A stretch of 64,000 nt of DNA from DVED01 sp963838375. GTDB lineage: Bacteria > Cyanobacteriota > Cyanobacteriia > Cyanobacteriales > Geitlerinemataceae. Under the pieces are notes generated by a model. The model saw only the letters and a program-made list of their open reading frames with translations. It ran no database searches and was not told the DNA's origin. Below are positions 51,299 to 59,429 of this stretch, piece by piece (position 1 is the first letter of the stretch; every line of letters begins with the position of its first letter). The stretch lies in assembly GCA_963838375.1 (NCBI GenBank), contig CAWIQY010000021.1, positions 515,113-579,112 of the forward strand. Reading direction: 5' to 3'. The position numbers were made by a program, and so were the translations under genes.

Positions 51299-52105
51299 AT
51301 GAGTCGAGTTATTGTCGTCACATCTGGCAAAGGAGGGGTGGGCAAAACCACCACCACCGCGAACTTGGGCATGGCACTGGCAAAACGCGGTCGCCGAGTG
51401 GTGGTTTTGGATGCCGATTTCGGACTGCGTAATTTAGACTTACTCCTAGGGTTGGAAAACCGGATCGTCTATACGGCAGTAGAAGTGTTGGCAGGAGAAT
51501 GTCGCCTGGAACAAGCTTTGGTACGAGACAAGCGCCAAAATAAACTCGCACTGCTGCCAGCCGCGCAAAATCGGATGAAGGATGTCATCACTCCGGAACA
51601 AATGAAGAAGCTGGTTGCCGAGTTGGTCACAAAGTTTCAGTATGTGTTAATAGACTCTCCCGCTGGAATCGAACAAGGGTTTCAAATTGCCATCTCGGCG
51701 GCAAGAGAAGCGCTGATCGTCACCACACCGGAAATTTCCGCCGTACGCGATGCCGATCGAGTGGTGGGTTTGCTCGAAGCCAACGATATCAAAAAAATTC
51801 GCCTGATTGTCAACCGCCTACGACCGAAAATGGTGGATGCCAACGACATGATGTCTGTTGAGGATGTTCAAGAAATTCTCGCTGTTCCCCTGATTGGCAT
51901 TGTTCCCGACGACGAAGGGGTCATTGTATCTACAAACCGAGGGGAACCGCTGGTGCTGGCAGAAGAACTGTCGCGAGCGGGTCAAGCGTTCGATAATATC
52001 GTCCGCCGCATCGAAGGGGAAAAAGTTGAGTTTATCGACTTTACCGCACCGCCAGACAATTTCTTTACCCGTCTACGTAAAATTCTCACGACAAAAATCC
52101 TCTAG
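51299..52105 (+). CDS. minD: Septum site-determining ATPase MinD
   Basis: A 268-residue membrane-cycling ATPase. The deviant Walker A SGKGGVGKTTTTAN starts at residue 9. Other blocks are DADFGLRNLDLLLGLENR, the switch region LIDSPAGIEQGF and VTTPEISAVRDADRV. The C-terminal amphipathic helix FFTRLRKILTTKIL anchors ATP-bound MinD in the membrane. It lies in the operon minC-minD-minE. Confidence 0.98.
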   Translation: MSRVIVVTSGKGGVGKTTTTANLGMALAKRGRRVVVLDADFGLRNLDLLLGLENRIVYTAVEVLAGECRLEQALVRDKRQNKLALLPAAQNRMKDVITPEQMKKLVAELVTKFQYVLIDSPAGIEQGFQIAISAAREALIVTTPEISAVRDADRVVGLLEANDIKKIRLIVNRLRPKMVDANDMMSVEDVQEILAVPLIGIVPDDEGVIVSTNRGEPLVLAEELSRAGQAFDNIVRRIEGEKVEFIDFTAPPDNFFTRLRKILTTKIL

Positions 52106-52157
52106 CAGTATTCCCATTCTGACTTTCCCCCATCCTCCCCTTTTCCGGACAAGGCCC

Positions 52158-52705
52158 ATGTTCAACGAATTCTTAGAACGACTTTTTGCGCGATCGAAAG
52201 ACAAAGACAGTCGTAGCGAAGTCAAACGCCGCTTGAAACTGCTACTTGCTCACGATCGCGCCGATCTCCCTCCCGCGATCGTTGAATCGATGCAGGAAGA
52301 GATCCTAGAAGTTATTTCCCGTTACGTGGAACTGGATAGGGAAGGCTTAAGTTTTTCCCTGGAAAGCGATCGGCGCACCACCGCTTTAACCGCAAATTTC
52401 CCCATCCTGCGCGTCAAAGACGATTCTGAAGAAGAGAACGCCCCCCAACAGGAAAGTCAAGAGAATTTGGAAAACTCAAATAATCTCGAAACCCAAGAGG
52501 AAGAAACATTAGAGGTAGCTGTCGAAAATTCCGCAGTGGAAATTCCTGAAGTGGAAAATTCCGCATTGAAATTCCTGAAGTCGAGAATCCCACAGTGGAA
52601 ATTCCTGAAGTGGAAAATCCCGAAGTGGAAAATTTGGAAATTGTAGTGGAAGAAAACGAGGAAGCGGAAGTTTCCGAAACGACGGAAAGTTCTCAAATGA
52701 AGTGA
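52158..52705 (+). CDS. minE: Cell division topological specificity factor MinE with long acidic repetitive tail (frameshift in tail)
   Basis: MinE stimulates MinD ATPase and drives Min oscillation. From ATG 52158, residues 1-90 are a complete MinE (MFNEFLERLFARSKDKDSRS, KLLLAHDRADLPPAIVESMQ). A long glutamate-rich tail of about 90 residues follows with imperfect repeats of the type V-E-I-P-E-V-E-N. As read, the frame leaves the repeat at 52564-52567 and ends at 52646 with basic residues (FLKWKIPKWKIWKL). In the next frame the EIPEVENP repeats carry on and end at TGA 52705. One missing base (GCATTGAA against the repeat unit GCAGTGGAA) explains it. This is either an error or real slippage between repeats. 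The core function should be intact either way. Confidence 0.9.
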
Positions 52706-52755
52706 TAAGCGATCGGTGATAATTCAGTAGCCACTAGCCACTAGCCATTAACCCA

Positions 52756-53442
52756 ATGAAAAATCGACCGAAAACAACGGCGATCGTAGCGATGAGTGCC
52801 GATGGTAAAATTTCAGATGTGAATCGATCGTCGCAACTTTTTGGATCGGATACCGATTTGGCACACCTCGAACGCCAAGTCGCTCTGTCTGATGGCGTCA
52901 TTGTGGGCGCGGGCACTTTGCGAGCGGGTGGTTCGGCAATGCGGTTGCGAAATCCCCAACTGCTCGAGGAACGAGAACGACGAGGACAACCCCCGCAACC
53001 CATTCAGATGATTTGCTCTGTCTCCGGGGAGATCGACCCCAAGTTACTCTTTTTTCGCCAAGAAATTCCCCGCTGGTTGGTGACGACGGAGAGCGGCGCG
53101 CAATACTGGCAGGAAAAACCTGGATTCGATCGAGTGATGGTGGCACAAACCCCGCAAAAGACAGTAGATTTGCCGGCTGCCTTCGAGCAGTTAGCCAATG
53201 AAGGTATAAAAAGCTTAGCCGTTTTAGGCGGTGGAAGTTTTATCGGTGCGCTGTTTTTAGCCGGATTGATCGACGAACTGTGGTTAACCGTTTGTCCGCT
53301 GATTATCGGTGGAGTGAAAGCCCCTTCTCCTGTAGATGGGGAGGGTTTTGCTCTGGAGTATGCTCCGCGTTTGGAACTGCTAGAATCTAAAACGATCGAC
53401 GGGGAGGTTTTCTTGCATTATCGAGTTTGTAAAGAATCGTAG
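52756..53442 (+). CDS. RibD C-terminal-domain / dihydrofolate reductase-like protein
   Basis: A 228-residue protein of the RibD_C (DHFR-like) family. It has TTAIVAMSADGKISDVNRSS at the N-terminus, DGVIVGAGTLRAGGSAMRLR, LAVLGGGSFIGALFLAGLID and LTVCPLIIGG. RibD reductase domains reduce the ribosyl ring of the riboflavin precursor. Stand-alone versions may serve riboflavin synthesis or act as general NADPH reductases. It lies 50 bases past the minE tail and is probably a separate unit. Confidence 0.88.
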   Translation: MKNRPKTTAIVAMSADGKISDVNRSSQLFGSDTDLAHLERQVALSDGVIVGAGTLRAGGSAMRLRNPQLLEERERRGQPPQPIQMICSVSGEIDPKLLFFRQEIPRWLVTTESGAQYWQEKPGFDRVMVAQTPQKTVDLPAAFEQLANEGIKSLAVLGGGSFIGALFLAGLIDELWLTVCPLIIGGVKAPSPVDGEGFALEYAPRLELLESKTIDGEVFLHYRVCKES

Positions 53443-53542
53443 TCGATATCCTGCGGTGTTTAGGATCGATCGAGTTGTTGTTTCAAGTCCCGGATCGCTT
53501 TGCGGGTGTTACATTTTTCTGTGATAGCTAAGGAGAGTAACC

Positions 53543-53587
53543 ATGTTCTTGAATCAATTCAACCGGAGACTGACAATGATGGAGTAG
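53543..53587 (+). CDS. Possible 14-residue leader peptide
   Basis: AAGGAG lies eight bases before ATG 53543. The frame reads MFLNQFNRRLTMME and stops at TAG. The peptide resembles nothing known. A 7-bp hairpin follows the stop at once. The arrangement looks like a translated leader, but no run of regulatory codons is present. Confidence 0.35.
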   Translation: MFLNQFNRRLTMME

Positions 53588-53607
53588 TCTGACTTTTTCG
53601 AGTCAGA
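53588..53607 (+). terminator. Hairpin after the leader ORF
   Basis: TCTGACT pairs with AGTCAGA around TTTTCG. It is followed by AAAAT rather than a T-run, so it is a weak terminator or a pause/attenuator element. Confidence 0.35.
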
Positions 53608-53850
53608 AAATGGCAAACGGTCGTTCTTCCCGACCAAGGGTTCGGGTAACGCACGGCAGATTTTTCTCCAGAGGTCTAGTGAATCCAATTTCGATCGGTT
53701 GGCGTACTGATTGCAAATGCACAAACCCATTCAGAAACTGCTGACGATCGAGTTTGCAGCTCAGACTGGCTAGAGATCCAAAAAACTCAGTGCTGGTCTC
53801 CAGATTGGAAGACTGAACCATTTGCAAGAAATTTGGAAATAAGGAGAACG

Positions 53851-55167
53851 ATGCTATCTTTAATTGCGCTCACCGACAATAACACCCTAGTCCGCTTCGA
53901 TCCGGCAACTCCGGGACAAACTACATCTGTAGCCGTTTCTGGGGTAGATAGCTCCTTACTGGGGATCGATACGCGCCCCGCCAATGGGTTGATTTACGGC
54001 ATCACTACCACCGACAACATTTACACGATCGACCCCACAAGCGGTGTGGCGACCTTTGTCAGTACCCTGTCGGAACCTTTTAACGCCGCCGGAATTTCGG
54101 GGTTTGACTTCAATCCCGTTGCCGATCGCCTGCGACTGGTGGGAGACAACGACCAAGATTTTCGCATCAATGTCGAGACGGGTGCCGTGACGGTGGATGG
54201 CACTCTGGCTTACGCAACGGGTGATGTCAATGCCGGTGTCGATCCCAATATCACGGCGGCGGCTTATACTAACGCTTTTGGGGGAACGACAGCTACGCAA
54301 CTCTACGATATCGACGCGGTGCGAGATATTCTGGTGTTGCAAAACCCGCCTAATGATGGCACTTTGATGACGATCGGGACTTTGGGGGTGGATTTTGCCA
54401 CTTTGAGCGGTTTTGATATTGTCTCGTCTCCAGATGGTTCCAATACGGCTTGGGCTGTTTCTAACGCCACGCTGTATTCGATCGAGCTCTCAACGGGTGA
54501 GGCATCTAGTGTGGGGGCGATCGGCACGACTCCGGGAGTCAATCTTCAGGGTTTGGCAAGCATTCCCGCTGCCGTTCTCATTATTGACGACGACACTGAT
54601 AAACTTCTCGAGGGTCGCGACGGAAACGATGCCATTGCCGGATTTGGGGGGAACGATACTCTGAATGGGGGCATGGGTGCAGACACTCTGTTTGGCAACA
54701 AGCAGAATGACCTCATCGATGGAGGTGCGGACAACGATATGCTATTCGGTGGCATGGATAACGATACGATTTCTGGTGGCGATGGAAACGATATTATCGC
54801 CGGAAATATCGGAACCGATGTGCTGATGGGCGACATGGGAGACGATATACTCTTGGGCGGAATGAATAACGACTCTCTGAGTGGAGGTGACGGTAGCGAT
54901 ATTTTATCGGGAGATTTAGGAGACGACACCCTGATGGGCGGCGTTGGGGGCGATCGGTTCGACGTGCGATCGGGCGACGGCAACGATATGGTGATGGACT
55001 TCCAGGACGGTTCCGACCTCATCGGTCTGAGCGGCGGACTTACCTTTGACCAATTGAGCATCGTCCAAGCCGGCAGTGACACTCAGATTACCGCTACGGA
55101 TCTGTCGGTGACGCTGGTGGGTGTCAATGTCAGTCTCATCACGGCTGCGGACTTCGCGACGATATAA
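53851..55167 (+). CDS. DUF4394 domain protein with RTX calcium-binding repeats
   Basis: A 438-residue secreted-type protein. Residues 1-230 resemble DUF4394, a beta-propeller-like domain with repeats such as IALTDNNTLVRFDPATPGQT, GIDTRPANGLIYGITTTDNI and LRLVGDNDQDFRINVETGAV. From about 245 come some nine-residue GGxGxDxxx calcium-binding repeats (GGNDTLNGG, GGADNDMLF, GGDGNDIIA), then the usual RTX end domain (DFQDGSDLIGLSGGLTFDQL). RTX proteins lacking a signal peptide are usually exported by type I secretion through the C-terminal signal. AAGGAG stands four bases before ATG 53851, so that start is chosen over 53833. It leads the group with the ferritin-like, sigma and anti-sigma genes. Confidence 0.88.
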   Translation: MLSLIALTDNNTLVRFDPATPGQTTSVAVSGVDSSLLGIDTRPANGLIYGITTTDNIYTIDPTSGVATFVSTLSEPFNAAGISGFDFNPVADRLRLVGDNDQDFRINVETGAVTVDGTLAYATGDVNAGVDPNITAAAYTNAFGGTTATQLYDIDAVRDILVLQNPPNDGTLMTIGTLGVDFATLSGFDIVSSPDGSNTAWAVSNATLYSIELSTGEASSVGAIGTTPGVNLQGLASIPAAVLIIDDDTDKLLEGRDGNDAIAGFGGNDTLNGGMGADTLFGNKQNDLIDGGADNDMLFGGMDNDTISGGDGNDIIAGNIGTDVLMGDMGDDILLGGMNNDSLSGGDGSDILSGDLGDDTLMGGVGGDRFDVRSGDGNDMVMDFQDGSDLIGLSGGLTFDQLSIVQAGSDTQITATDLSVTLVGVNVSLITAADFATI

Positions 55168-55225
55168 AGTTGCCGTTCTTACTAAAGTTCTCCGATCTTC
55201 AATTCACCCTGAGAAATTATCTCAC

Positions 55226-55921
55226 ATGAACAAAAAAAACATCATTTCGGCTTCAGATGCTTCGATGCCCAACCCTTCGAGCCGTCAGAAATCGCGGCGT
55301 GACTTGCTGCGGCGGGGTCTGCTGTTTGGAGGAGCGATCGCCGGAGCCTCCGGTGCTGTGGGACTTTCAGCCCTGACTGCCCGTCCGAGTTGGGGAAGTT
55401 CGATGGACGATCGCGACAACGATCTGACCGTTCTCAATAACGCCCTGTACTACGAACATCAAGCCATCTGGGCTTATGGATTTGCAGCCACCAAATTGAG
55501 CGATACCGATGTCGGAAAAACCGTCTTAGCTTTGGCACTGCGCAACCAAGCCGACCATATGGCACATCGCGACGCCCTCGCAGACGCCGTTCGCAGTTTG
55601 GGCGGCGATCCCGTCGAATCCGAGTCGAGTTACGATCTGTCATCTTATCTCAATGCAGGAGAGGGAGGTTTGGATTCTGATGTCAATATTGCTAAACTAG
55701 CACTGGCATTAGAAACAGATGCGGCGATCGCCTACGTTGGCGAAGTTGCCAAACTGAAAACCCCAGAATTGGTGTCAGCCGCCGCCAGTATCGGTGCGGA
55801 CGAAACTGCCCACGCCACGGCAATCCGAGCGGTATTTATCGCCCTAGGCACGGACATCGACTACGTACCTGCTTCCTTTATGAATGCGGCAACTCGTAAC
55901 GATTGGATTCTGAAGATCTAA
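55226..55921 (+). CDS. Tat-exported ferritin-like protein (DUF4439-type)
   Basis: 231 residues. Residues 20-55 are a twin-arginine signal (KSRRDLLRRGLLFGGAIAGA), so it is exported folded to the periplasm. The mature part is a four-helix ferritin-like bundle. YYEHQAIWAYGFAA and ADHMAHRDALADAV carry candidate Glu/His metal ligands, and a second pair lies in ADETAHATAIRAVF. Its iron, other metal or oxidant substrate is unknown. ATG 55226 (MNKKNIISASD) is the natural start. It lies 58 bases after the RTX gene, probably in one transcript. Confidence 0.82.
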   Translation: MNKKNIISASDASMPNPSSRQKSRRDLLRRGLLFGGAIAGASGAVGLSALTARPSWGSSMDDRDNDLTVLNNALYYEHQAIWAYGFAATKLSDTDVGKTVLALALRNQADHMAHRDALADAVRSLGGDPVESESSYDLSSYLNAGEGGLDSDVNIAKLALALETDAAIAYVGEVAKLKTPELVSAAASIGADETAHATAIRAVFIALGTDIDYVPASFMNAATRNDWILKI

Positions 55922-56274
55922 CTCGGAACCATTGGTGTCAACTTTCAGATTCTAGACACTTTGTCAACGCTCTTGGCGGAACAACCCTTGGGGGGTTTCC
56001 CCTAAACCCTCTGCCGGGGGCGTGACGCCGCCCCCGACCCCCCACGTATGAGAGTCATTTCCCCAAGTCGTTCGCCACGGTGATTTTAACCCTTCGTTAA
56101 TTCGCCAACAGCTTCATGGCATTCGCTCTCTGGGTGGGGAGTAGAGGAAGAAGTCGCTGGGGTATTCTCTACACGTATCAATCGTTCGTAATTGCGCCAA
56201 CCCTTTTGCCGGGGTCTAGATTTGCTCTACGATGCTTACAGTGTCCTAGAATGCTGTGCGCGGATCGTTTACTT
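55922..56274. other. Gap between ferritin-like and sigma genes
   Basis: About 350 bases. A stable GC hairpin at 56015-56036 may end the RTX-ferritin transcript. The sigma gene frame is open from 56116, but the conserved part starts later. Its promoter probably lies at 56050-56240. Confidence 0.45.
56015..56036. terminator. GC-rich hairpin
   Basis: CGGGGGCG pairs with CGCCCCCG around TGACGC. The surrounding CCTTGGGGGGTTTCCCC adds further pairing. No T-run follows, and similar G/C-rich palindromes are dispersed in cyanobacterial genomes. Confidence 0.5.
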
Positions 56275-56865
56275 ATGCCTCCCGAGCTATCCAGTCACCC
56301 CGGCTCCAGCGAATCTCATCAGAGCGATGCGGAACTGATTGCGTTACTGCAAGGCGGACAAACGAATGCGTTGGGAGTTTTGTATTCCCGTCATGCGGGA
56401 TTGGTGTACGGGGTGGCTTTACAAGTGCTCGGCGATGCTTATGAGGCGGAAGATCTGACTCAGGATATTTTTCTATCGCTAATTCGTAAAGGGGGTTACG
56501 ATCCAAAAAGAGGGGCTTTGCGAACCTTTTTAGCGGTGTTGACGAGATCTCGGGCGATCGATCGTCGTCGATCGCAAACCCGCACTCAGGCACGATTGCG
56601 CAAACAGGTGGCGGAGGAACGGGCTGAAGATGGTTACGATCGCCTGGTTGAGGATGAGGTAGAGCGATCGCAGGAGGTGCAAGCCGCTCTGGCGCAGTTA
56701 TCCAGTCAAGAACGAGAAGTGCTAAAAATGGCTTACTACGAAGGGCTGAGCCAGTCAAAAATTGCCACGCGGTTAGACCTTTCGCTGGGAACGGTGAAGT
56801 CGAGATCCCGGCGCGCTTTGCTGAAGTTGCGCCAAGCTTTGTCCAGTTTTAGGGAGCGTTCATAG
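56275..56865 (+). CDS. ECF RNA polymerase sigma factor
   Basis: A 196-residue group 4 sigma factor. Region 2 is DAELIALLQGGQTNALGVLY through YEAEDLTQDIFLSLIRKGGY. Region 4 is LSSQEREVLKMAYYEGLSQS with the recognition helix IATRLDLSLGTVKSRSRRAL. Starts at 56275 (MPPELSS) or 56251 (MLCADRLLM) are both possible. The longer frame to 56116 is not supported. The anti-sigma gene starts two bases after the stop, a standard pair. Targets may include the RTX-ferritin genes upstream (inference). Confidence 0.92.
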   Translation: MPPELSSHPGSSESHQSDAELIALLQGGQTNALGVLYSRHAGLVYGVALQVLGDAYEAEDLTQDIFLSLIRKGGYDPKRGALRTFLAVLTRSRAIDRRRSQTRTQARLRKQVAEERAEDGYDRLVEDEVERSQEVQAALAQLSSQEREVLKMAYYEGLSQSKIATRLDLSLGTVKSRSRRALLKLRQALSSFRERS

Positions 56866-56867
56866 CT

Positions 56868-57644
56868 ATGGTTTCGCCATTACCGCCAGACTGCGAACAA
56901 CTCCTGATTTCGGGTTACATTTTGGGGAATTTGAGTGCCGCCGAAGCGACGCTGTTGGAAGAACTTTTGGCAGAGAACCCCCAGATGCGCGAACAGATTG
57001 CTGAAGTTCAGACAGCATTGGAGTTAGCCTATGCGCCACCGGAAGTGACACCGCCGGAGGCTCTGCGCGATCGAATTTTGGCGGCAAGCGATCGGATGAT
57101 GGCGGCAGAACGAGAAGGAGAGTTGTCGTCTGCGGTGCCACCCGCACCGCATCCCCGACTTAATTGGTGGAAGGCGCTAGGCGTGGCAGCCGTCGCTTCG
57201 ATTTTAGGCTTGGGTTTGGCAAACTATCGCCTCTGGCAAGCCTTACAGGCAGTGCAAGTAGAAACCCCCCAATCCGCAACGATCGCTTATTCTTTGGCAG
57301 GGAACGATCGCGCACGAGGGGCTGTGGCTCGGTTGAATGTCGATCCCGATCGGCTAGATGCAACGCTAAGGGTTGATAATTTACCCGAATTGCCACCTGG
57401 AAAAGTTTATGTTTTATGGACGGTTGTTAGCAAAGATGCGCCGTTTACAACCGATGAGAAAGGGGCAATTTTGACAGATGTTTTTCAGGTGAATGAGGAA
57501 GGAGAATTTTCGGGAAAAATTGTGGTTCCTCCAGCCCATCGCGATCGCGAGTCGATCGCCAAAGTTGCAGTGACGATCGAAGATGAGTCAGCACCTCAAG
57601 CTCATGAAGGGTCGATTATTATGGCTTCATCCGATCGATCGTGA
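56868..57644 (+). CDS. Membrane anti-sigma factor (RskA/anti-sigma-K type)
   Basis: 258 residues. The N-terminal 90 form the anti-sigma domain that clamps the sigma factor (LISGYILGNLSAAEATLLEE, EVTPPEALRDRILAASDR). One membrane helix is at about 97-117 (WWKALGVAAVASILGLGLAN). The periplasmic RskA domain follows, with LRVDNLPELPPGKVYVLWTV and FSGKIVVPPAHRDRESIAKV. The zinc HxxxCxxC motif of ZAS anti-sigmas is absent. It keeps the upstream sigma factor at the membrane until a periplasmic signal releases it. It ends in a strong hairpin. Confidence 0.92.
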   Translation: MVSPLPPDCEQLLISGYILGNLSAAEATLLEELLAENPQMREQIAEVQTALELAYAPPEVTPPEALRDRILAASDRMMAAEREGELSSAVPPAPHPRLNWWKALGVAAVASILGLGLANYRLWQALQAVQVETPQSATIAYSLAGNDRARGAVARLNVDPDRLDATLRVDNLPELPPGKVYVLWTVVSKDAPFTTDEKGAILTDVFQVNEEGEFSGKIVVPPAHRDRESIAKVAVTIEDESAPQAHEGSIIMASSDRS

Positions 57645-57661
57645 CGATCGGATGAAGCCAT
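57621..57661 (+). terminator. 17-bp hairpin at the end of the anti-sigma gene
   Basis: ATGGCTTCATCCGATCG (57621-57637) pairs perfectly with 57645-57661 around ATCGTGA. It overlaps the last codons and stop of the gene. A weak T-run (TTTC) follows. It is likely to end the sigma/anti-sigma transcript or shield its 3' end. Confidence 0.7.
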
Positions 57662-57680
57662 TTCAGCAAATGTGAGAAAT

Positions 57681-58061
57681 TTAATAATTATATTCTAATG
57701 TTATCCCCAGCTTTGAACGCTCGGTTCGATCGACCCCTTTACCTGAATTTTTACTATCACTTTGCACCCCAACTTCTTTGAGGATATGAATAACCCCTTC
57801 TATTTTCTTTTTTGGATCTACAAAATTACCCCGTAAAATAATTTTTCCGTTTTCTCTGCTGAGGGTATCGAATCGAGTTGTTATCTGACCATCTGAATGA
57901 TAAAAAGCGATCTTCCCTTTTTCAACTCCCCATCGACTTTCATTGGGATGAGAATATCCTAAAATTTGACCGTCAGGTGACAGTGTGATTTTAGATTTAA
58001 TCAGCGATCTGTCTCCACGCTCAAACCGCCAAATTATTCGGGTTAAGTTCTCTAAAGTCAT
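57681..58061 (-). CDS. Hypothetical protein
   Basis: 126 residues, beta-rich, no recognised domain. It opens MTLENLTRIIWRFERGDRSL, then KITLSPDGQILGYSHPNESR and ITTRFDTLSRENGKIILRGN. The block 'PDGxIxGYxHPNExRW' also occurs, as I recall, in unannotated cyanobacterial proteins and next to glycosyltransferases, suggesting a carbohydrate-related module, but this is not established. It converges with the anti-sigma gene and is divergent from the Uma2 gene. Confidence 0.6.
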   Translation of the reverse strand: MTLENLTRIIWRFERGDRSLIKSKITLSPDGQILGYSHPNESRWGVEKGKIAFYHSDGQITTRFDTLSRENGKIILRGNFVDPKKKIEGVIHILKEVGVQSDSKNSGKGVDRTERSKLGITLEYNY

Positions 58062-58173
58062 AGCATCTGCAAGGAAGTAGGATAGAATTCGCTTTAAATT
58101 AGTGAGAAATGTCTCATCAATTCAAATTATAACCCGTTATAATTTGAATTAGCACGCTTTTCCATAAGCAGTC

Positions 58174-58773
58174 ATGACTCTCTTAAATTCCCCAACTTCG
58201 TTAACGCTAGAACCCACCTCGCTTAAGCGCTGGGTGGTGCGAGACTACCACCAGATGAGCGAGATCGGAATTCTAGAACCTAATGAACGAACTGAACTAA
58301 TTGCCGGACAAATTACCCTAATGGCTGCTAAAGGAACATCGCACGTTACCTCGCTGTATCTGTTAACCAATACACTGCGGGAAAAACTCGGAAATTCTGC
58401 CCTAATTCGCACCCAAGATCCAATCCAACTCGATGATTTTTCGGAACCCGAACCGGATTTGGCGATCGTCCGAGGAATGGTGTTGGATTACGCTACACAA
58501 CATCCTCGTCCTAGCGATGTTTACCTGATTGTAGAAGTTGCCGATCGGACGCTGAAATACGACTGCGAAACGAAGGATAAACTGTATGCCTTAGCCGGGA
58601 TTTCAGATTACTGGGTGCTGGATGTAAAAAATCGCCAACTCCACATTTTTCGCGATCCAACCCCAACGGGTTACACCAGTCATCTCATTCTCGCCGAACC
58701 GAATCAGGGTTCACCTTTAGCATTTCCCGACTGCACGATCGACCTGACTTCGATTCTTCCTCCAGTGGTTTGA
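58174..58773 (+). CDS. Uma2 family PD-(D/E)XK endonuclease-like protein
   Basis: A 199-residue member of the Uma2/DUF820 family, abundant in cyanobacteria and of unknown physiological role. It includes YHQMSEIGILEPNERTELIA at the start, EPEPDLAIVRGM and VYLIVEVADRTLKYDCETKD. The later GISDYWVLDVKNRQLHIFR carries the remaining active-site strand. The nuclease fold is established, but targets are not. A second member lies at 61473. Confidence 0.9.
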   Translation: MTLLNSPTSLTLEPTSLKRWVVRDYHQMSEIGILEPNERTELIAGQITLMAAKGTSHVTSLYLLTNTLREKLGNSALIRTQDPIQLDDFSEPEPDLAIVRGMVLDYATQHPRPSDVYLIVEVADRTLKYDCETKDKLYALAGISDYWVLDVKNRQLHIFRDPTPTGYTSHLILAEPNQGSPLAFPDCTIDLTSILPPVV

Positions 58774-58912
58774 GGGTTCAAATCCCGCCGGGAACTTAAG
58801 TTCCCGGCTCATAGCTAAACTCCATTGAAATGGACTAAATTACTATTGTACGAAGAGCTTTCTGACTTAATTTTTTATGAATTTAGTCTATCAGTAAGTA
58901 ATCTTTTTATCC

Positions 58913-59272
58913 TTAAACTTTATAATATTTTTTTTGTAATTCATTAATTATCTTATCTATCTCTTTTTCTGCGATATCACCCTGAAATTGGAACATAGCT
59001 TTAATCGAGTTAACTAATGCTTTTTGGGTAGACGGTTTCAATTTTAGTACCCTTTCCTGAATATACTGGATATTGATGTCTGTCCTTTTAGTAGACTCTT
59101 TTCGGTTTTCTTTTTTAGATTGAGACTTTGTAAAATTTTCGGCAATAGATCGATTTTGAGGATGTAGCTCCTCTTCTTCTTTTGTCGCCATCTGTATTAA
59201 CATCTGTGCGAGCCTTAATTTTTCTCTATAAGTTAACTGTTCGCACGCTAAAGCAATTACATCGTAGTTCAT
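58913..59272 (-). CDS. Hypothetical helical protein
   Basis: 119 residues from ATG 59272 (MNYDVIALACEQLTYREKLR), with a ten-residue upstream extension possible. It is highly charged and helical. A Lys/Glu-rich linker (KSQSKKENRKESTKRTDIN) joins an N-terminal helical pair to a C-terminal segment QKALVNSIKAMFQFQGDIAE that ends LQKKYYKV. The N-terminal pattern resembles short putative antitoxin-like cyanobacterial ORFs, but no partner toxin is adjacent. Not assigned. Confidence 0.5.
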   Translation of the reverse strand: MNYDVIALACEQLTYREKLRLAQMLIQMATKEEEELHPQNRSIAENFTKSQSKKENRKESTKRTDINIQYIQERVLKLKPSTQKALVNSIKAMFQFQGDIAEKEIDKIINELQKKYYKV

Positions 59273-59429
59273 AAATTTTTGTTTTTGACATACTATTGTC
59301 ATGATTCCAACAACCAGCCCATACGTCCATCGCGGGCAGTTGTTGTAAATAGTCCTACCTATAAAGCTAACTCATTCCCATTTTTCCGTACAATGACTGA
59401 GTGCCTCGAGTTCAGAACCCGCCCAGATT

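Larger units (their letters stand above)
53443..53850. other. Leader region of the RTX/ferritin/sigma group
   Basis: About 410 bases. It holds a 14-codon frame with an excellent ribosome site (53543-53587) and a hairpin just after it (53588-53607). The remaining 240 bases to the RTX gene show no convincing gene. The minus-strand frame 53603-53827 lacks motifs. Confidence 0.45.

Noticed and set aside
51894..52157. Upstream extension of minE
   Set aside because: Overlaps the end of minD in another frame; MinE begins at ATG 52158.
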